Positions 39,665 through 53,100 of a DNA stretch of 64,000 bases are shown one piece after another; position 1 is the stretch's first letter; each line of letters opens with the position of its first letter. The stretch is from Amphibalanus amphitrite (taxonomy: Eukaryota; Arthropoda; Thecostraca; Balanomorpha; Balanidae), in NCBI RefSeq assembly GCF_019059575.1, contig NW_024881501.1, positions 1,178,001-1,242,000 on the forward strand, in the 5' to 3' direction. A program made the translations under genes and the position numbers. The notes under the pieces were generated by a model. It did not search any database. It was given only the letters and a program-made list of their open reading frames with translations, and was not told where the DNA came from.

Positions 39665-40329
39665 TTCTTTACGACAATTTACTTAGGTATATGTGAAAGG
39701 CAGAAAACCAAAGCAAGATTTTTGGGGTAGGTTGAAAAATTGTGGGGCAGGTTGATACACAGTGTGGGGTAACATGTTACACTTCTTTTCCGTAGTTTCT
39801 TCATCATTATAACGATCATTGACCGTCCTATCGTAATTGATCGTAAACCTTCATTATGGGTAACACTAAACATGCTTTCCTTCTTATTGGAAGGCAGGGG
39901 CAATAAAGCATAAAGCATTACTGAACTCCACAGGCATGAAAAGGTTCATCAAATATGGCTAAATTTCTTATTTGCCTTTACTGCGACACCGAGGGCACAA
40001 TGCATTGCCATACTGACAGGACTTTGATTTTCTGCACGAAAGTTATGCCCAGGTAAAATGGTGCACGCTACAAGTATCTTTGTGTAGTCATCAGTCATCT
40101 TTAAACATGCCTCGGCCCTCCGTCAGCCGACTTTCACACGATTAAATTCAAATGTTTGTTTTCCCGAAGAGGCTAGTGCTTTTCACTTGATAATCTTACA
40201 AAAGAAATGATCACTTAATTTTGTGAACATGCATTCAACAACAATCTTACACGAATAACCTTGACAAAAATCGATCCAAAGTGTTGACTAGCAAAAAAAA
40301 AAAAACTTTTGCTGTCACAACTTACCCCA
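39665..40329. other. AT-rich DNA with ggggcaggttg phrases, no gene
   Basis: Near 39726-39780 the phrases tggggtaggttgaaaaattg and gtggggcaggttgatacaca resemble the internal repeats of the Tc1/mariner-type element at 9189. No ORF of interest. Confidence 0.4.
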
Positions 40330-40815
40330 GTGCGGGCGACCTACCTGGCGTTCCACCAGGTCTGAGCCTGCAGTGACATGTATAACGATCGCAACCTTTC
40401 TGCTATCGTAAATATTGGCGCGATATCAAGAGCGTTTTTGAAGATATTTGCTTTGTAACAACTTGCCCCTGTAACAAATAGCCCCACTCTCCCCTACCTT
40501 AACAGACGTTTCAAGAAATATTGCCTGAGGTCACCATAATTAAAACGGCTGATGAAATAGCATCCAGGGAATCGACTGGTGATTTTTTCGTCTCGATAGG
40601 TCCCGTAGTTCATGAGTTATAGAATGGCTGCAATAGGCGAAAATGCTAAGTTGACCTTTGAAGGTCACTGAGGTCACCTGAGATCACTGCTATATTAAAA
40701 ACGACTTATAAAATCGTATATTCTTATCCGAATGCTGCCTCGTTTGTCCTAATCGGCCGAGTAGTTCTTGAGCTAGGTATAGGATAGCTGCAAATTTGGC
40801 AGTCGAGTACTGACA
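40330..40815 (-). repeat. Right arm of the large inverted repeat, uninterrupted
   Basis: Reverse complement of 26037-26354 joined to 29590-29765. Here the two halves meet at acgtctg-TTAA-ggtagggg with nothing between them, so this copy is the empty site for the TTAA elements in the left arm. Confidence 0.85.
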
Positions 40816-41335
40816 TGTATTCTTATTTTGCTAGAAAAAGTATACAAGGGGGAACAGACCAAATATTTCAAAATCACAATTATTTGGACCACCCGTGACG
40901 ACCAAGGTGTCTTTTTTGCTGATAGTCACTAGGAGGGTCATCCGAGGTCATTTGAGGCTACACACATATTTTTGCCAATAACTCTCGATTGGAAAGAGAT
41001 AGAACGCTGGGAATGGCCTCATTGTTTTTGTCTTGTTGAGACGCATCGATTTATATGCAACGTTACTTTTTCCGGTCAGATCATGACCTTGGCCTGAGGT
41101 CAAATTTTCAAGTTGAACTTTCAAGGTCAAATTATAATTCATTCAACTCGTTTCGGCGAGAGGAACACGATTCTGGCGATAGAAATGTCGTGGCTTTTTT
41201 AGTCAAAAGTTATTGTCGAAAACACGTTTCGTAAAAACAGCTATTTTTAGAGTTTTTGCCCTCTGGAGGCTAAACCGTTGACCTGACGTCAATTTTAATG
41301 ATGACCTTATCAAAAGAAGAGCTCAAAAGCTATCG
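40816..41335. repeat. Interspersed repeat related to 4475/34800
   Basis: Contains tgacctgaggtcaaattttc-like and gagtttttgccctctggagg phrases shared with the 4475 element. No coding potential. Confidence 0.55.
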
Positions 41336-42810
41336 ATTGCTTTTCTATGCGTTTTTCTGACGGGTATTCGTGGTACCTACGTGTCAACCGCCTCTGACAG
41401 CTTCGCTACTTGTTACGAAGGCCCCAAAAATACTTCGTAAATGTTCAAATGGTTGCTAAATTCAAATTCAGCTCCAAAAACTAGCCTGGAAACATGTAAA
41501 ACTCGAAAAAGTAAAGCGAGGTCACCAAAGGTCAATGACCTGACCTGACCTTCAGGTGACCTTGACATCCACCCTAATGCATGGGAGAACATCAAATCAC
41601 ATGTTTGAACGTTTGAAACCACGAAAAGATTGCAAACGCGCTGCTAATGTGAGCCGACACATGCCGAATTTCGATTCCAGCCAAACATGGTCTGGAGAAA
41701 TAGGCGACAGGTTAACCCTCGCCCGCACATGCCATTTTCCCATCCTAGAACGCACATGGGGGGGGGGGGTGGTTGCCACCCCCCCCCCCCCGCGCCATTT
41801 CGTTCCTGTTGGAGATAGAGCTTAGCGGTAAAGACCAAAAAGATTCTTTGGGAAGAGACGAATCCAATGATACCCAGTTTTACCTTCTCAGGTCAGTCAT
41901 TGACCTTGCAGGTCAGGTCAAACTAAAAAAATGTTGCTGTTTTGGGTCACCGTTTGATATCAAGTGCGCTGCTTATCATATACCGATGACGATGCCGTTT
42001 TCTGGTGCCAAGCCAGCTAGAACCTCTTTCTCACACTACCCGACCAGGTTTTTGCTGCTGAGGTCATTTCAGGTCAAGTTAGGCCAAGGTCAATTATATG
42101 TGTTTGTATGTCTGTGTGTGTCTGTGTGTATACCTACTGATGTGTGCACCGATTGTTTATGTGTCCATATTACATGAAATCATGATCTGAGAAGCTTTTA
42201 CCAAAAATGCAGTCAAAAAACTTCACAAAAAGTAAATTCCGCTTGCCTAAAACGCAATTATCTTAGATGACCTAGGTTGACCTTGACCTTGACCTTGACA
42301 TCTGTACATCGTCGAACAACATGTTCCATGATAGGTGGGAGATAAGACTGGTAAAAAAGGCCGAAATCAAGGTGTCAAAAGCTCACAAGGCCCATAGCCA
42401 ACGCAAGATGTCGAGAATTGGCCATTTGGGTCATGACATGACCTGAAAAACAAGGTCATATCTCCAAAACCAAAAGTCACAGAAACTTGAAATTTTCAGT
42501 GAACATTAAAAAAGGATAGAGGAGCAGCTATACGAAAAATCAGCCTTCTAGCTTTAAAAATGTTGAGTGCAGAGCAGAAAGACTACCTGGGGGGGGGGGG
42601 GTGGCAACCCCCCCCCCATGTGCGGGTGAGGGTTAAAGGTCATTTGGGGCAGGGTCATGAAATTTTCTGGGTAGGTGTAAAATTGATCAATGCGAGGGTA
42701 CGGATAGTTTCGTTGCGATCAGCCGCTTTTTACGCGAGTTATTCGCGAAAAAAAAAACCCTTAGGAAAGGTTGCATCAGCTCCCTTGTGCCGGTGAGTGT
42801 TAAATGTGTC
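41336..42810 (+). mobile_element. Type D TTAA-family element, copy D3, interrupted by P8
   Basis: Matches D2 from gacgggtattcgtggtacct through aaacatggtctggagaaata and resumes at 42637 with aaggtcatttggggcagggt, ending near gccggtgagtgttaa. P8 sits in a TTAA created by c-to-t change of the caaagg seen in D2 near 30660. Confidence 0.75.
41712..42636 (+). mobile_element. TTAA element P8 nested in D3
   Basis: 925 bp. Tag CGCACATG at the left and CATGTGCG at the right. Hairpin spacers are tggttgcca (left) and tggcaacc (right), with G and C runs of 9-14. Nested in D3, so younger than it. Confidence 0.85.
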
Positions 42811-44078
42811 ATCATTCTCTATCAGGTCAGGTAGGTACCTAACTATTTTACGTTTATCTATGCTACTCCCCCCTCCCCCAACCACTAAAAAAAAGTTCCC
42901 GAGCCTATGATCAAACGCTATGTAATGAGATTCCGTCACTGAGTGAGCTGCGAGCCCCGCGATATTGCATCACCAAAGGCCGGGCGCAGAGTTGGCTGGT
43001 TTGTATTTGGGTGGGGCTGCACCTGCAGACAGACTGAGACTGCCGGACGGGCCGCGGCCGGTCGCCGAGCTGTCCGCGGAGCGTGTCGCCGCCAGACGAC
43101 AGGAATATGGTGCCGTCCACACCAGCACGCGGGCGACAAAACGAGACACACGCAACTTCCAGCCGCGCCAAATTATTCCAAACAAATGTATCGTTGGTGT
43201 TATCATTGCATAACATAACGGAAGGTTGCAACGTCACCTCTCCTCCCACCCCTGTGCGGTTTGCACAACTACTACCAGTCGTCAGGCAGTTGTCTGGCCA
43301 TCTATGCGGGCGGCGGGCCGTGAGCACCTGGGCACTGGCTGCTGGGCCGGCCCGGGGACACGTGTCCAGGCGCCGGCGCCCTCTCCGCCCCTGCCCTCAC
43401 CCTCCCACTCCGGGGCAGGCACGGCCCCTGGAAGCGCGGGGTGGCACGCAGCTGGGCGGCGAGGTCCCCGGCCGACGCCCACCGCCGCGACCTGCACCGC
43501 CCCAGCCGCCGCACCAGTCACCAGTCGCCAGTCGCAGGGCCATCGCTCAAACAGGACAAGCAAAACTGAGGAAACCCCTTAGCCGTAACGTGAGCGTATA
43601 CGAGTCAGGTCGATGTTCATGTAGGTACGGACGACTCGGAGCAAACAGTCAGGGGAGTCGCGCCGCGTCCGGCAGACAGGCGGCCAAAATTGAAGCATCG
43701 GCACACACTCGGCTGCAGGCAGCGGCGTCGTTTGATTCGGTAACAGCACTCTCGGGGAATATGGGTGGCACTGCTCCGTCCGCTGGTCACCGGCACCGGC
43801 TGGCTGCAGGTAAAAACTGCAGCTGAAGGCACGCCGCCGAGGCTCTGTCACACCTCTCTCCGTGAAAAAATAGCTCAGGCATTCGTGCGTCGCTTCCTGT
43901 TGCGACCGCAGCCTCCGGTGTGAGCGACTCAGCTGGGGTCGCGTCTCGCGCGCGCACAGCGAGCAAGGCACCGATTGGTCGCTAGGTTGCAGACACGCGC
44001 TCTGTTTCGGCCAATCACGGCCTCAGATTGCGCTTCAACGAACACTGATGACGCTCAAGTAATGTTCTAAGGCCACCG
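42811..44078. other. GC-rich island 3' of junctophilin, possible unassigned exons
   Basis: From about 42950 to 44050 base composition rises to coding-like levels. On the plus strand at about 42980-43135, RLRLPDGPRPVAELSAERVA then ARRQEYGAVHTSTRATKR looks protein-like after an acceptor cacctgcag. On the minus strand, 43424-43495 lies between ggtgcag and gg|gtgagg. Two oppositely oriented CCAAT boxes sit at 43972 and 44011 (gattggtcg, ggccaatcacg). I recognise no family, and the strand of any gene is undecided. Confidence 0.3.
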
Positions 44079-44165
44079 CTATGTGAGGAGCTTCAGAAAG
44101 AGAATGGCCAGTGAGATGTTGATGATAACCACTGCCAGCACGAGCCGCTGCCTGGAGAACCAATC
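44079..44165 (-). CDS. JPH: Junctophilin last coding exon (tail anchor)
   Basis: A small 29-codon exon too short for ordinary ORF detection. Acceptor ctgccggcag|gattgg, phase 0; stop TAG at 44081-44079. The peptide DWFSRQRLVLAVVIINISLA followed by ILFLKLLT is one hydrophobic helix ending right at the C-terminus, the ER/SR anchor of junctophilins. It is 10.1 kb from the preceding exon. Confidence 0.88.
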   Translation of the reverse strand, partial: DWFSRQRLVLAVVIINISLAILFLKLLT

Positions 44166-47100
44166 CTGCCGGAGAGAGCACACACCCAGTCACACACACA
44201 CAAACACACACACACACATTCACACACTCACTGGCTGGCCGCAGCGCTTCAACCTTGGCAAACACGACCAGTGCCAGATAAAAGGCGGCCATTAACCCGC
44301 GCCCTGATGGGGGGAGGGCATTTTGGCCCCCCCCCCCCCTGTGGTTTTTCTTAAATAGCGGCGCCGCCAAATTTTGGGTACCTTCCCGGGCATCAATTTG
44401 ACACCTTCACACAAAATTTCAAGTCACAGGTCACCTTGGGTCAGGAGTTATTGAGGTCAAACTGAGGTCATGTTCGAGTAAAAATGGGCAAAAATTATGA
44501 CATCTTGAAACGTTCACCAAATATACTGTTAACAAGCAATTTTTAAAGTTCTTTATGTGGTTGTGTAGAGAAAGACGGCGCTACAAAACTGCTATATCGG
44601 ATGTTCAAAATTTTGGGATTTTTACCCTCAAAAATGGAAAAAAAATGATTTTTTAAGAAAAAAAACTCAAAAATTTCCAAAAAAAATCGAATTTCGAAAA
44701 ACCGGAATATATGTGATAGTCCCTGCAGCCTTCCATATATATATATACCAAATTTTAGATAGATACCTCCTTTTTGGCCAAGTTATAGCGAAAAAAACGG
44801 TTCAAAATTGATGACGTCAAATTTTTGAACTCAATTTTTAGCAATTCTAGACCACGTAGCGCAAAACAAAGACCATCATTGAACTCCCCGTGACGAGCTG
44901 CATCGAATCGATACCCATTTTATGCAAAAATATCAACTTTGAAATTTGACCTAATTTGACCTGACCTTGACCTGACCTTGACCTGACCTTGACCTGTCCT
45001 TCACCAAAACATAATCTCAACTGACCCCAAGGGCTGCCTGTCCCACATAATCGCATTTGGCAGATAAAATGGACCATAATACATTAGTGATGTCAATTAC
45101 GGAAAATCAGAATACCGATACCAAACCAAATACCAACCAAAACCATGGGAAAATACCGAAACCAAACCAACTTGGGAAACTGAGGGAAATACCAACTTTT
45201 TACCGATTTCTTAGCCTCTTATACATTAGTGAGGGTTTATGATACCAACAAAATACCAAACACATTACGATTGAAATACCAAATACCAAGTTGGTATCGG
45301 TTTGGTATCGGTATACCAAAAAGTTGGTATCCGATTGACATCTCTATAATACATGCATCACATGATATTTTTAATTTGTGACCCTCAGTGACCTGACCTG
45401 GTATCAGTGACTTCAAATAGCAAAATATGTGTTTGACAAACATTTCCCCATCGATTATTTTCAATGAAATGCATTTAACTCGATTTTACAACGCATTTCT
45501 TGGAATGCCTGTAAACGGTGAAAATACGACCTTTGACCTGACCTGTGACGTCATCGGTTAGACCGAGGTCAATGAAATTGGGTCACAAGGTAGTTCCCCG
45601 TTGGGGCTATCCAACGCCGTTTGCCGCTTGTCGCTACATAGCGACAACCGCGCAACATATGTTGCGCGGTTCTCGAGATCTTAGGGGGGGGGGGGGGCAA
45701 AACGCCCCCCCATCAGACCGCGTTGCTCGGCAGACCCCATCAGGTCGCGGGTTAACACTGCAGGGGCTACCCCTAAAAAAAACAAAATTATCCAAATTAA
45801 AAAACAAATTTTCCCGCTAACATTTTGTTATTGTTAATTACAATTTACAGGGACTCCCAATAAAAGCAATAGGTAGGGTAGGGTGCGGTAATTTGAACAG
45901 GTGGGGCAATTTAAACATAGTATGAATAACACAAAATTACCGGAAATCCAAAAGTCGCGCACCAATAACACCAAGAGGAAAATTATCGTAACTAAAAGGG
46001 CTATCATATGAACGGGGTTTAACCCTCGCCCTGGCAGGGCATTTTTCATAACACGGCCTGGCAGGGGGGGGGGGGGGTCGATGCGATCCCCCCCTCGCGA
46101 TTGGCTCCTATGGCACCTAGAAACACCAAATTTGGTAGGTAGGTGGGCCCCCTGGAGTTCTCGCCCCTGTGCAAATTTGGTTGCTCTAGGTCAATATCTA
46201 GGGGAGTTTTGGGGGGTATAAATGTAAAAATTTCGCTAAAAACAGGTCAAAAGTTTTTCGTTTATAACTTTTGATCTAATTGAGATAGAGCTAAAAGAAA
46301 AGCACCAGTGAACTCAGCACATCAAGGCGCGTCGAATGATATACTCTTTAGCTTGCTTAAGTGTACTTAAAGTTTTTCTTAAATTTTAAGTAAACTTAAA
46401 TTAATAACTTAAGTTCAAGTTAACCAAATTGCATCATATTGCATATCATTCGATTCGGCTGATCACCAGGAACACAATGATACCATTTTTTTAAGCTCTA
46501 GCGTCATTATGTGCCAAGTTATTGGCAAAAACGTCATTTGACCTCAGTTGACCTCATTTGACCTGACCCATGGATAAGTACACCAAACAAAGAAGCACCA
46601 AGTGACCTGCTGTTAAGTACTGTGGTTTCAAAGCACAAAAGTGATAGAACGAAGCGGATATCTCCAGTATTTTCCAAATTTAGTATTTTCCCATAGGCTT
46701 AACATTACGACGTAATGACCTCTAACTGACCTCAGGTCAGTGACCTAAAAAAAAACGAATTATATGTTATACAACTCGGTGACCTTAGCACATCCTGAAA
46801 GTTTGAAGGAAATCAGTCCAAAACTGTGAGTTGGACAGGTGCAAAAAGAAAATTGAAATTTGACCATGACCTTGTACCGGTTTTTCTGACCTGGTGACCT
46901 GACCCAAGGTCACTCAGACCTGAAATTTTTAGGTCATATGTAAAAAGGTTGCCCCATAAGCTGTGCCAAATTTGGCGGCGCTGCGCGCCGCCGTTTTTAC
47001 GCTATCTTCGAAAAACCTTAGGGGGGTCGCATCGACTCCCCCCCTGCCAGGGCGAGGGTTAAAGTTTCAGGGAATAAATATGTTGACGCACACTGTAAAA

Positions 47101-50100
47101 ATTAATCTCGCAAGTAAAAACGCCCAAAAACACGTCATTGCAGCTACATTGCAGCGCAAAATCTTACATTGTTATCGCCTAATGCGCAACGGCTTTTGTT
47201 GTACAATGAACTAATAATTAACCCGCGCCCCGTTGGGCTCTGCCGAGCAACGCGCCCCGTTGGGGGGGGGGGCCATTTTGGCCCCCCCTAAGATCTCGAG
47301 AACCACGCAACCTAGCGACAAGCGGCAAACGGTGTTGGATAGCCCTATCAGGGAACTACCTTGTGACCAAATTTTATTGACCTAGGTCAAACCGATGACG
47401 TCACAGGTCAGGTCAAAGGTCCAATTTTCACCGTTTAAAATCATTGAAAAAAATTGAAAAATCGAGTAAAATGCATTTCATTGAAAATCATCGATGAGGA
47501 AATGTTCTTCAAACACATATTTTGCTATTTGAGGTCACTGATACCAGGTCAGGTCACAGAGGTCAGGTCACTGGGGGGTCACAATATGAAAGTGTCGTGT
47601 GATACCTGTTTTATGGTCCATTTTACATGACAAATGCGATTATGTGGGTCAGGCAGCCTTTGGGGCCAGCTTAGGTCACGTTTTGGTCAAGTTCAGGTCA
47701 AGGTCAGGTCAAGGTCAGGTCAAATTAGGTCAAATTTCAAAGTTGATATTTTTGCATAAAATGGGTATCGAATCGATTCAGCTTGTCACGGGGAGTTCAA
47801 TGGTGGTCTTTGTTTTGCCGTACGTGGTCTAGAATCGCTAAAAATTGAGTTCAAAAATTTGACGTCATCATTTTTTAACAGTTTTTTCGCTATAACTTGG
47901 CCAAAAAACGAGATATCGATCTGAAATTTGGTATGTATATAGAAGAGCGCAGGGAATATCACATATATTCCGTTTTTTTCGAAATTCGGAAATTTTTTGG
48001 ATTTTTTCAAAGTTTATCTAAAAAAACTCATTTTTTTGATTTTTGGGGTCAAAAACCCAAAATTTTGAAAATCCGAGATAGCAGTTTTGTAGCGCCGCTT
48101 TTTGTCTACTAGACCATATAAAGAACTTTGAAATTGCTTGATAACTGTAGATTTGGTGAGCGTTTAAAGATTGCATGTTTTTTGCTCATTTTTGCTCGAA
48201 CATGACCTCAGTTTGACCTCAATAACTCCTGACCTAAGGTGACCTAAGACTTGAAATTTTGTGTGAAGGTGTCAAATTGATGCCCGGGAAGGTACTGAAA
48301 ATTTGGCGGCGCTGCGCGCCGCCGTTTTCGTGCTATTCAGGAAAAACCACAGGGGGGGGGCAAAATGCCCCCCAACGGGGCGAGGGTTTTAACCCGCGCC
48401 CCGCTGGGCTATTCAGCCATACGCGCCCTGCTGGGGGGCGTAGCAGATTCTGCCCCCCCCGTCTAACTTCCGAACCGATGGTCTTAGAAAGACGGGGAAA
48501 ACGGCAATCGAAAGCTCTCAACAAGGCGGATCTTAAGAGCCGAAGTTTTTTGCTTAGGTAGGTCAGAGGTCAGGTCAAGGTCAGGTCAAGGGTACAAAAT
48601 GCAAGTTTCTACAGTATCGGCCTTGCACCGTAGTTGCCGAAGCATGGACTGAGACTGATTGCCCAAAACGTGTTCTTAGGCTACCAAGACAATATTCGTT
48701 GCATACAATATCATTCAAAGGTCAAGGTTAAGGTCAGGTTAGGTCAGGTCAGGTCACCAAAAACAAAATATAGAAAAGGGCATGTGTGACACATGTTTTA
48801 TTTGTCATTTTATTCATAGAAATCAATAAGCACACTCAATAAGTAATATGGACCACCTCTGAATGAATTTCAGGTCGAGGTCAGGCCAAGGTCAGGTCAA
48901 GTGGAGTCAACTTTTGAAGTTGGTTGTTAGGCCTAAAAAGGTGTCTTAACTGATGCATTTTTTCATGGCAAATCGAATGGTGCTATTTTTGTTTCCGTAC
49001 GAGGTCTAGAACTAAAAAAAATCATTTTTCAAAATTGATGTGTGTCGTGACGTCATAAATTTTGAATAACTCCCACCTTTTTCAATCGATTCTTCTAAAA
49101 ATTGGTATGTAGGTGCACATTAGGGGTACCCATTTTTCCCGATTTTGGAAATTTGTGGGTGGGGGTAGTTTTTCCCATTATTTCGCGACTTGTGATTCCA
49201 ATGATGCCAAAAATATTAAAATCAAAGGTGGTTTAGGGGTCGCGAATTGAGATTGAAATTTGCGTATTTACCTAGAAATATGCCTATTTGACGCTGATAA
49301 TAAATCGCACTAAAGGCAAAGTTTTTGTTTTGAAAGTCGGGTAGAGGGGTCATTGAGCGCTCATTTCCTCATTCAGATCGATGTGCTCCATCACGTGGTT
49401 CCGGTTAAATGCTTTACTAGCGATCATTACGATGTCGATATTGTAACATTTGGTGAAAAGCGCCGGGAATCCCGGCGACCAACAACAGGAGCAAAACATC
49501 CTGGCCCGGGATGTTTTGCCCCTGTTCTTGGTATCATTCTGGTCAGCGTGTAATCATTTTTGAAATCTTCTCCTCTTGAAGGTCATGAGTTGTAATGGTG
49601 ACCTTTGATGACCTGTGAGGTCAAATTAAAATGTGACCTTTCAGTTGCCACGTCTCTGTTCATGACAGGCTCTTTGTGTCCATACAATTGTACAATTAAA
49701 ATTTGTGCAAATGAGCTCAGGATACATCTCACAGATCATGGCTTCGAATGGATTTCAAATCATGTAATTAAAAAACGATCGAACCATTTTTACCGTATGC
49801 TTCCACAAGAAACTCCGTCCTGATCGCTCACGGCTACCATGTAATACACCTATGAGACAGGGTAGGATAAATCTGGGTGTTCTACCCAAAAACATCAACT
49901 TCTAATCCGAAAACAAACTCGAAAGCGTCGATTCTTTCCATGCCCACCAATCATGTACTATTCCATTTCTTCAGTGGGGACAGATACACACCGTTCTTGT
50001 GTAAGAGTTTCCGATACAACTGCAGATCATTTACGAGTTCATATTCGACCACAGGTGACTAGCCATGCGCTGATCCTGCATGGGCCGTATGGTGGTACCA

Positions 50101-53100
50101 GGACGCATCATATGAGGGAGTGTGCGTGCAGAGACTGAAGACGAGGAGAACCAGGTCCGCTGCACCTAAGGTCAATGGCCCACCCACTGTGTCTGCCCCC
50201 AGGCAATGCCAGGAGTCAGTAAACGGTTCTACCTCGGAGTTGGCTGAGCCGTCTAGACATTGGCACCTTCCTAATTTCCAGCTTTAGGCAATGACATCTT
50301 CATCTTCATCTTCATCTTCGTTTTGCTTCTGTATATCTATACCGAGATAAAAACAGCACTAAGCTATGCCGGTATGCATGAATGATGACCTTTGCCAATT
50401 TGCTAGCCGACCTCCCCGAGTCACGGAGTTGCAGAGACGGTTGACGGATGAGGGAGACGGATAGCACTCGTCGACTTCAGTTCAACATCAGCTGAGGGTT
50501 TGGACTCTGAGCCTGTAGAGTGCAGTGTGCAGTGTAAGGTCCGTTATCTTGAAAGGATACTGCTGGCAGCGGCCGTCACCAGGCACTGGTTCCATGTCAT
50601 GCTATCTGCACCCGTCTCAAGTCATCAGCTGGTATAGAAGTGACACATGCCCAGAATTGGAGTCACGAGCAGTCGTGCACGCGCTCGGCCAGGCCAGTGC
50701 TGTCCGTCATAAGCAAAATTGCAAACATATTTCTTTCATAATGGGGCGAGGATGGAGTTTCGGTGTTACTGTCCTGTGATGTTCTTGGCCAGCTTCCTTT
50801 CCATATGCTCAAACGCACATGCTGTGTGCGGGTTTGGGTGTTTGTGGGGGAGGGGCAAAGCTAAACTCACTCATACAGCAGCCACCCGACGGTGGTGTAA
50901 AGCTTGCGCTTCTCCCTCATCCGTCTCTGCAACTCCGGGGCTCGGGGAGGTCGGCTAGCAAATTGGCAAAGGTCATCATTCATGCATACCGGCATAGCTT
51001 AGTGCTGTTTTTATATCGGTATAGATATACAGAAGCAATTGATAACTTCTTTATCTACTTCATGCCATATTTCCGTTAAAATACGGCATGCGAGTTATAT
51101 GGTTATACCGTAACGGTTTTTAATGCCCCTTCCACCCAAATTGTATCGATAGGTCAATGTTCATGTCCTGGGGATTGCTCATTTCCTTTGCTGAATGAGA
51201 TGACTCATTGAAAATTAGGTGGTTCCAATGAGAAAGCCTCGATCGCTGATTTTAGCCCCCTGACTACATAGCAATTCGTTGCGGTCTTGTGTAGGTGCTA
51301 ATGACGGTCTAAGCCAAAGTGAGTGTAAATGAGCATATGCTGTTCATTGACCAAAATGATATTTTTGGTGCTCTCTTTTACCGCTGCACGTCGAATATAC
51401 CTACAGGCTACAACTAAAGCAATGTTGCACGGTGTCTAACAGCCATTAATACCACTGGAACACGTTGGCTTTGCATATTTATAGTCGTTCAAATGAAGTC
51501 ATTTTTCCACTAAAATTAAAACTCCAATGCAAGCTTGCGATCCATAAAAGTGATCTAATATCGTTACTTCTGTCACTGCTATAGATCCAGAACAGAGCAA
51601 ATAATGATAGAATCGACCCCGACCTGTTGGCATGGTAACCTTGTCCCAACATAAAATAATGGTAATTTGGTCGATTTTCTGCTAAAATTGACATGTTCAT
51701 TTTGAATTCGTGACCCCCAAAAATCGTTTGCCTTCGTTATTTTTGGCACAGATGGAATCAGAATAGACCAAATAATGGGAAAATTGACCCCAACTTGTTG
51801 GCATGGTAACCTTGTTCCAAAATTAAATAGTATTAATTTGGCCGATTTTTCGCTAAAATTGGCATTTTCAATTTGAATTCGCGACCCCTAGAAATGGTTT
51901 GATTTCGGTATTTTTGGCACAGATGGAATCAGAATAGACCAAATAATGGGAAAATCCACCCCACCTAAAATTTGAAAAATTGACCCAAAAATGGGTACCC
52001 CTAGTGCACATAGACCACTTTTCTGACATATATTCCGGTTTTTACGATACACTCAAAATTTTGGATTTTATAAATATTTTGTTTTAAAGTCCTTTGTTTC
52101 CCAGGAAATTACATATGTATAGCTCCTTTCGGATTATTCTCTGGGATGTAAATATGTTACTCGAAAGTCCATATATTTCGGGTGATATTGCTCACCCTTG
52201 TTCACTGCACAAATAACAAACAATTACCTGCACATATGAAAAAGCACACCATTCGAGTAACATATTTACATCCAAGAAAATATTTTTCCCAAAAAAGTCG
52301 TCTTTTTTTAAGAAAAAAAAATATTTTGGGCCAAAATCCAAAATTTCAAAAATCCGAGATAGCCATTTGATAGACAAAGAAGAATCACGTATAACCTTTT
52401 GTAACGTCTTGATTCCTTTGAAAATGAATATGTTAGCGGCGTTTGAAATTTTGCCGTTTTTGGGCGAAAATGGCGAACATGACGTCACTAAAACGCCATT
52501 TCCTCAACAACAAAAAATCTGACGGATTTCGTTCCAATTTTCATTTAATTAAATTGGAGGCACCCAGGCACCCACCACCCGCCGAGGGGGGGTTCGTACC
52601 CGCCCCCCCCCCCCTCGGCCGGCGCGTATGTAGAAAACCAATAGGTCCGGCGAGGGTTAAATTGCTGATAATGTAATTTACCAGCCAAAAAGTGTTCATT
52701 ACCTACCTATATTAAGAGCTTAACTAGACTTCCTATTATCCAGTCAATGCTATTTACGATTCCTTTATAAAAATGCTGAAGTGTAGCAGGCCATCCTCCA
52801 ATCATGTTCGGTCTGCTACCTTTGTTCAGTTAAATTCCGAATTGGACATTAGACAAAATCGAAACTCCGAATGTCCAGGTTCCGATTAGCACCACTTTAA
52901 CCCGCGCACCGACGGGGGTCTGCGCCAACTTCGCACCGACGCGACGGGGGGGGGGCGGATGACCGCCCCCCCCCCTGAGATCTCGAGAACGAAGCAAGAT
53001 AGCGACAAGCGGTAAACGGCATCGGATACGCACGGCCACGATCTACAATTTTTACTAAGGTCATTTTCAGGTCAGGTCAAATATGACGTCACAGGGGTCG

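Noticed and set aside
43083-43826. 247-codon plus-strand frame
   Set aside because: No domain or family resemblance, competing frames on the other strand, and low-complexity composition; retained only as an undecided GC-rich island.
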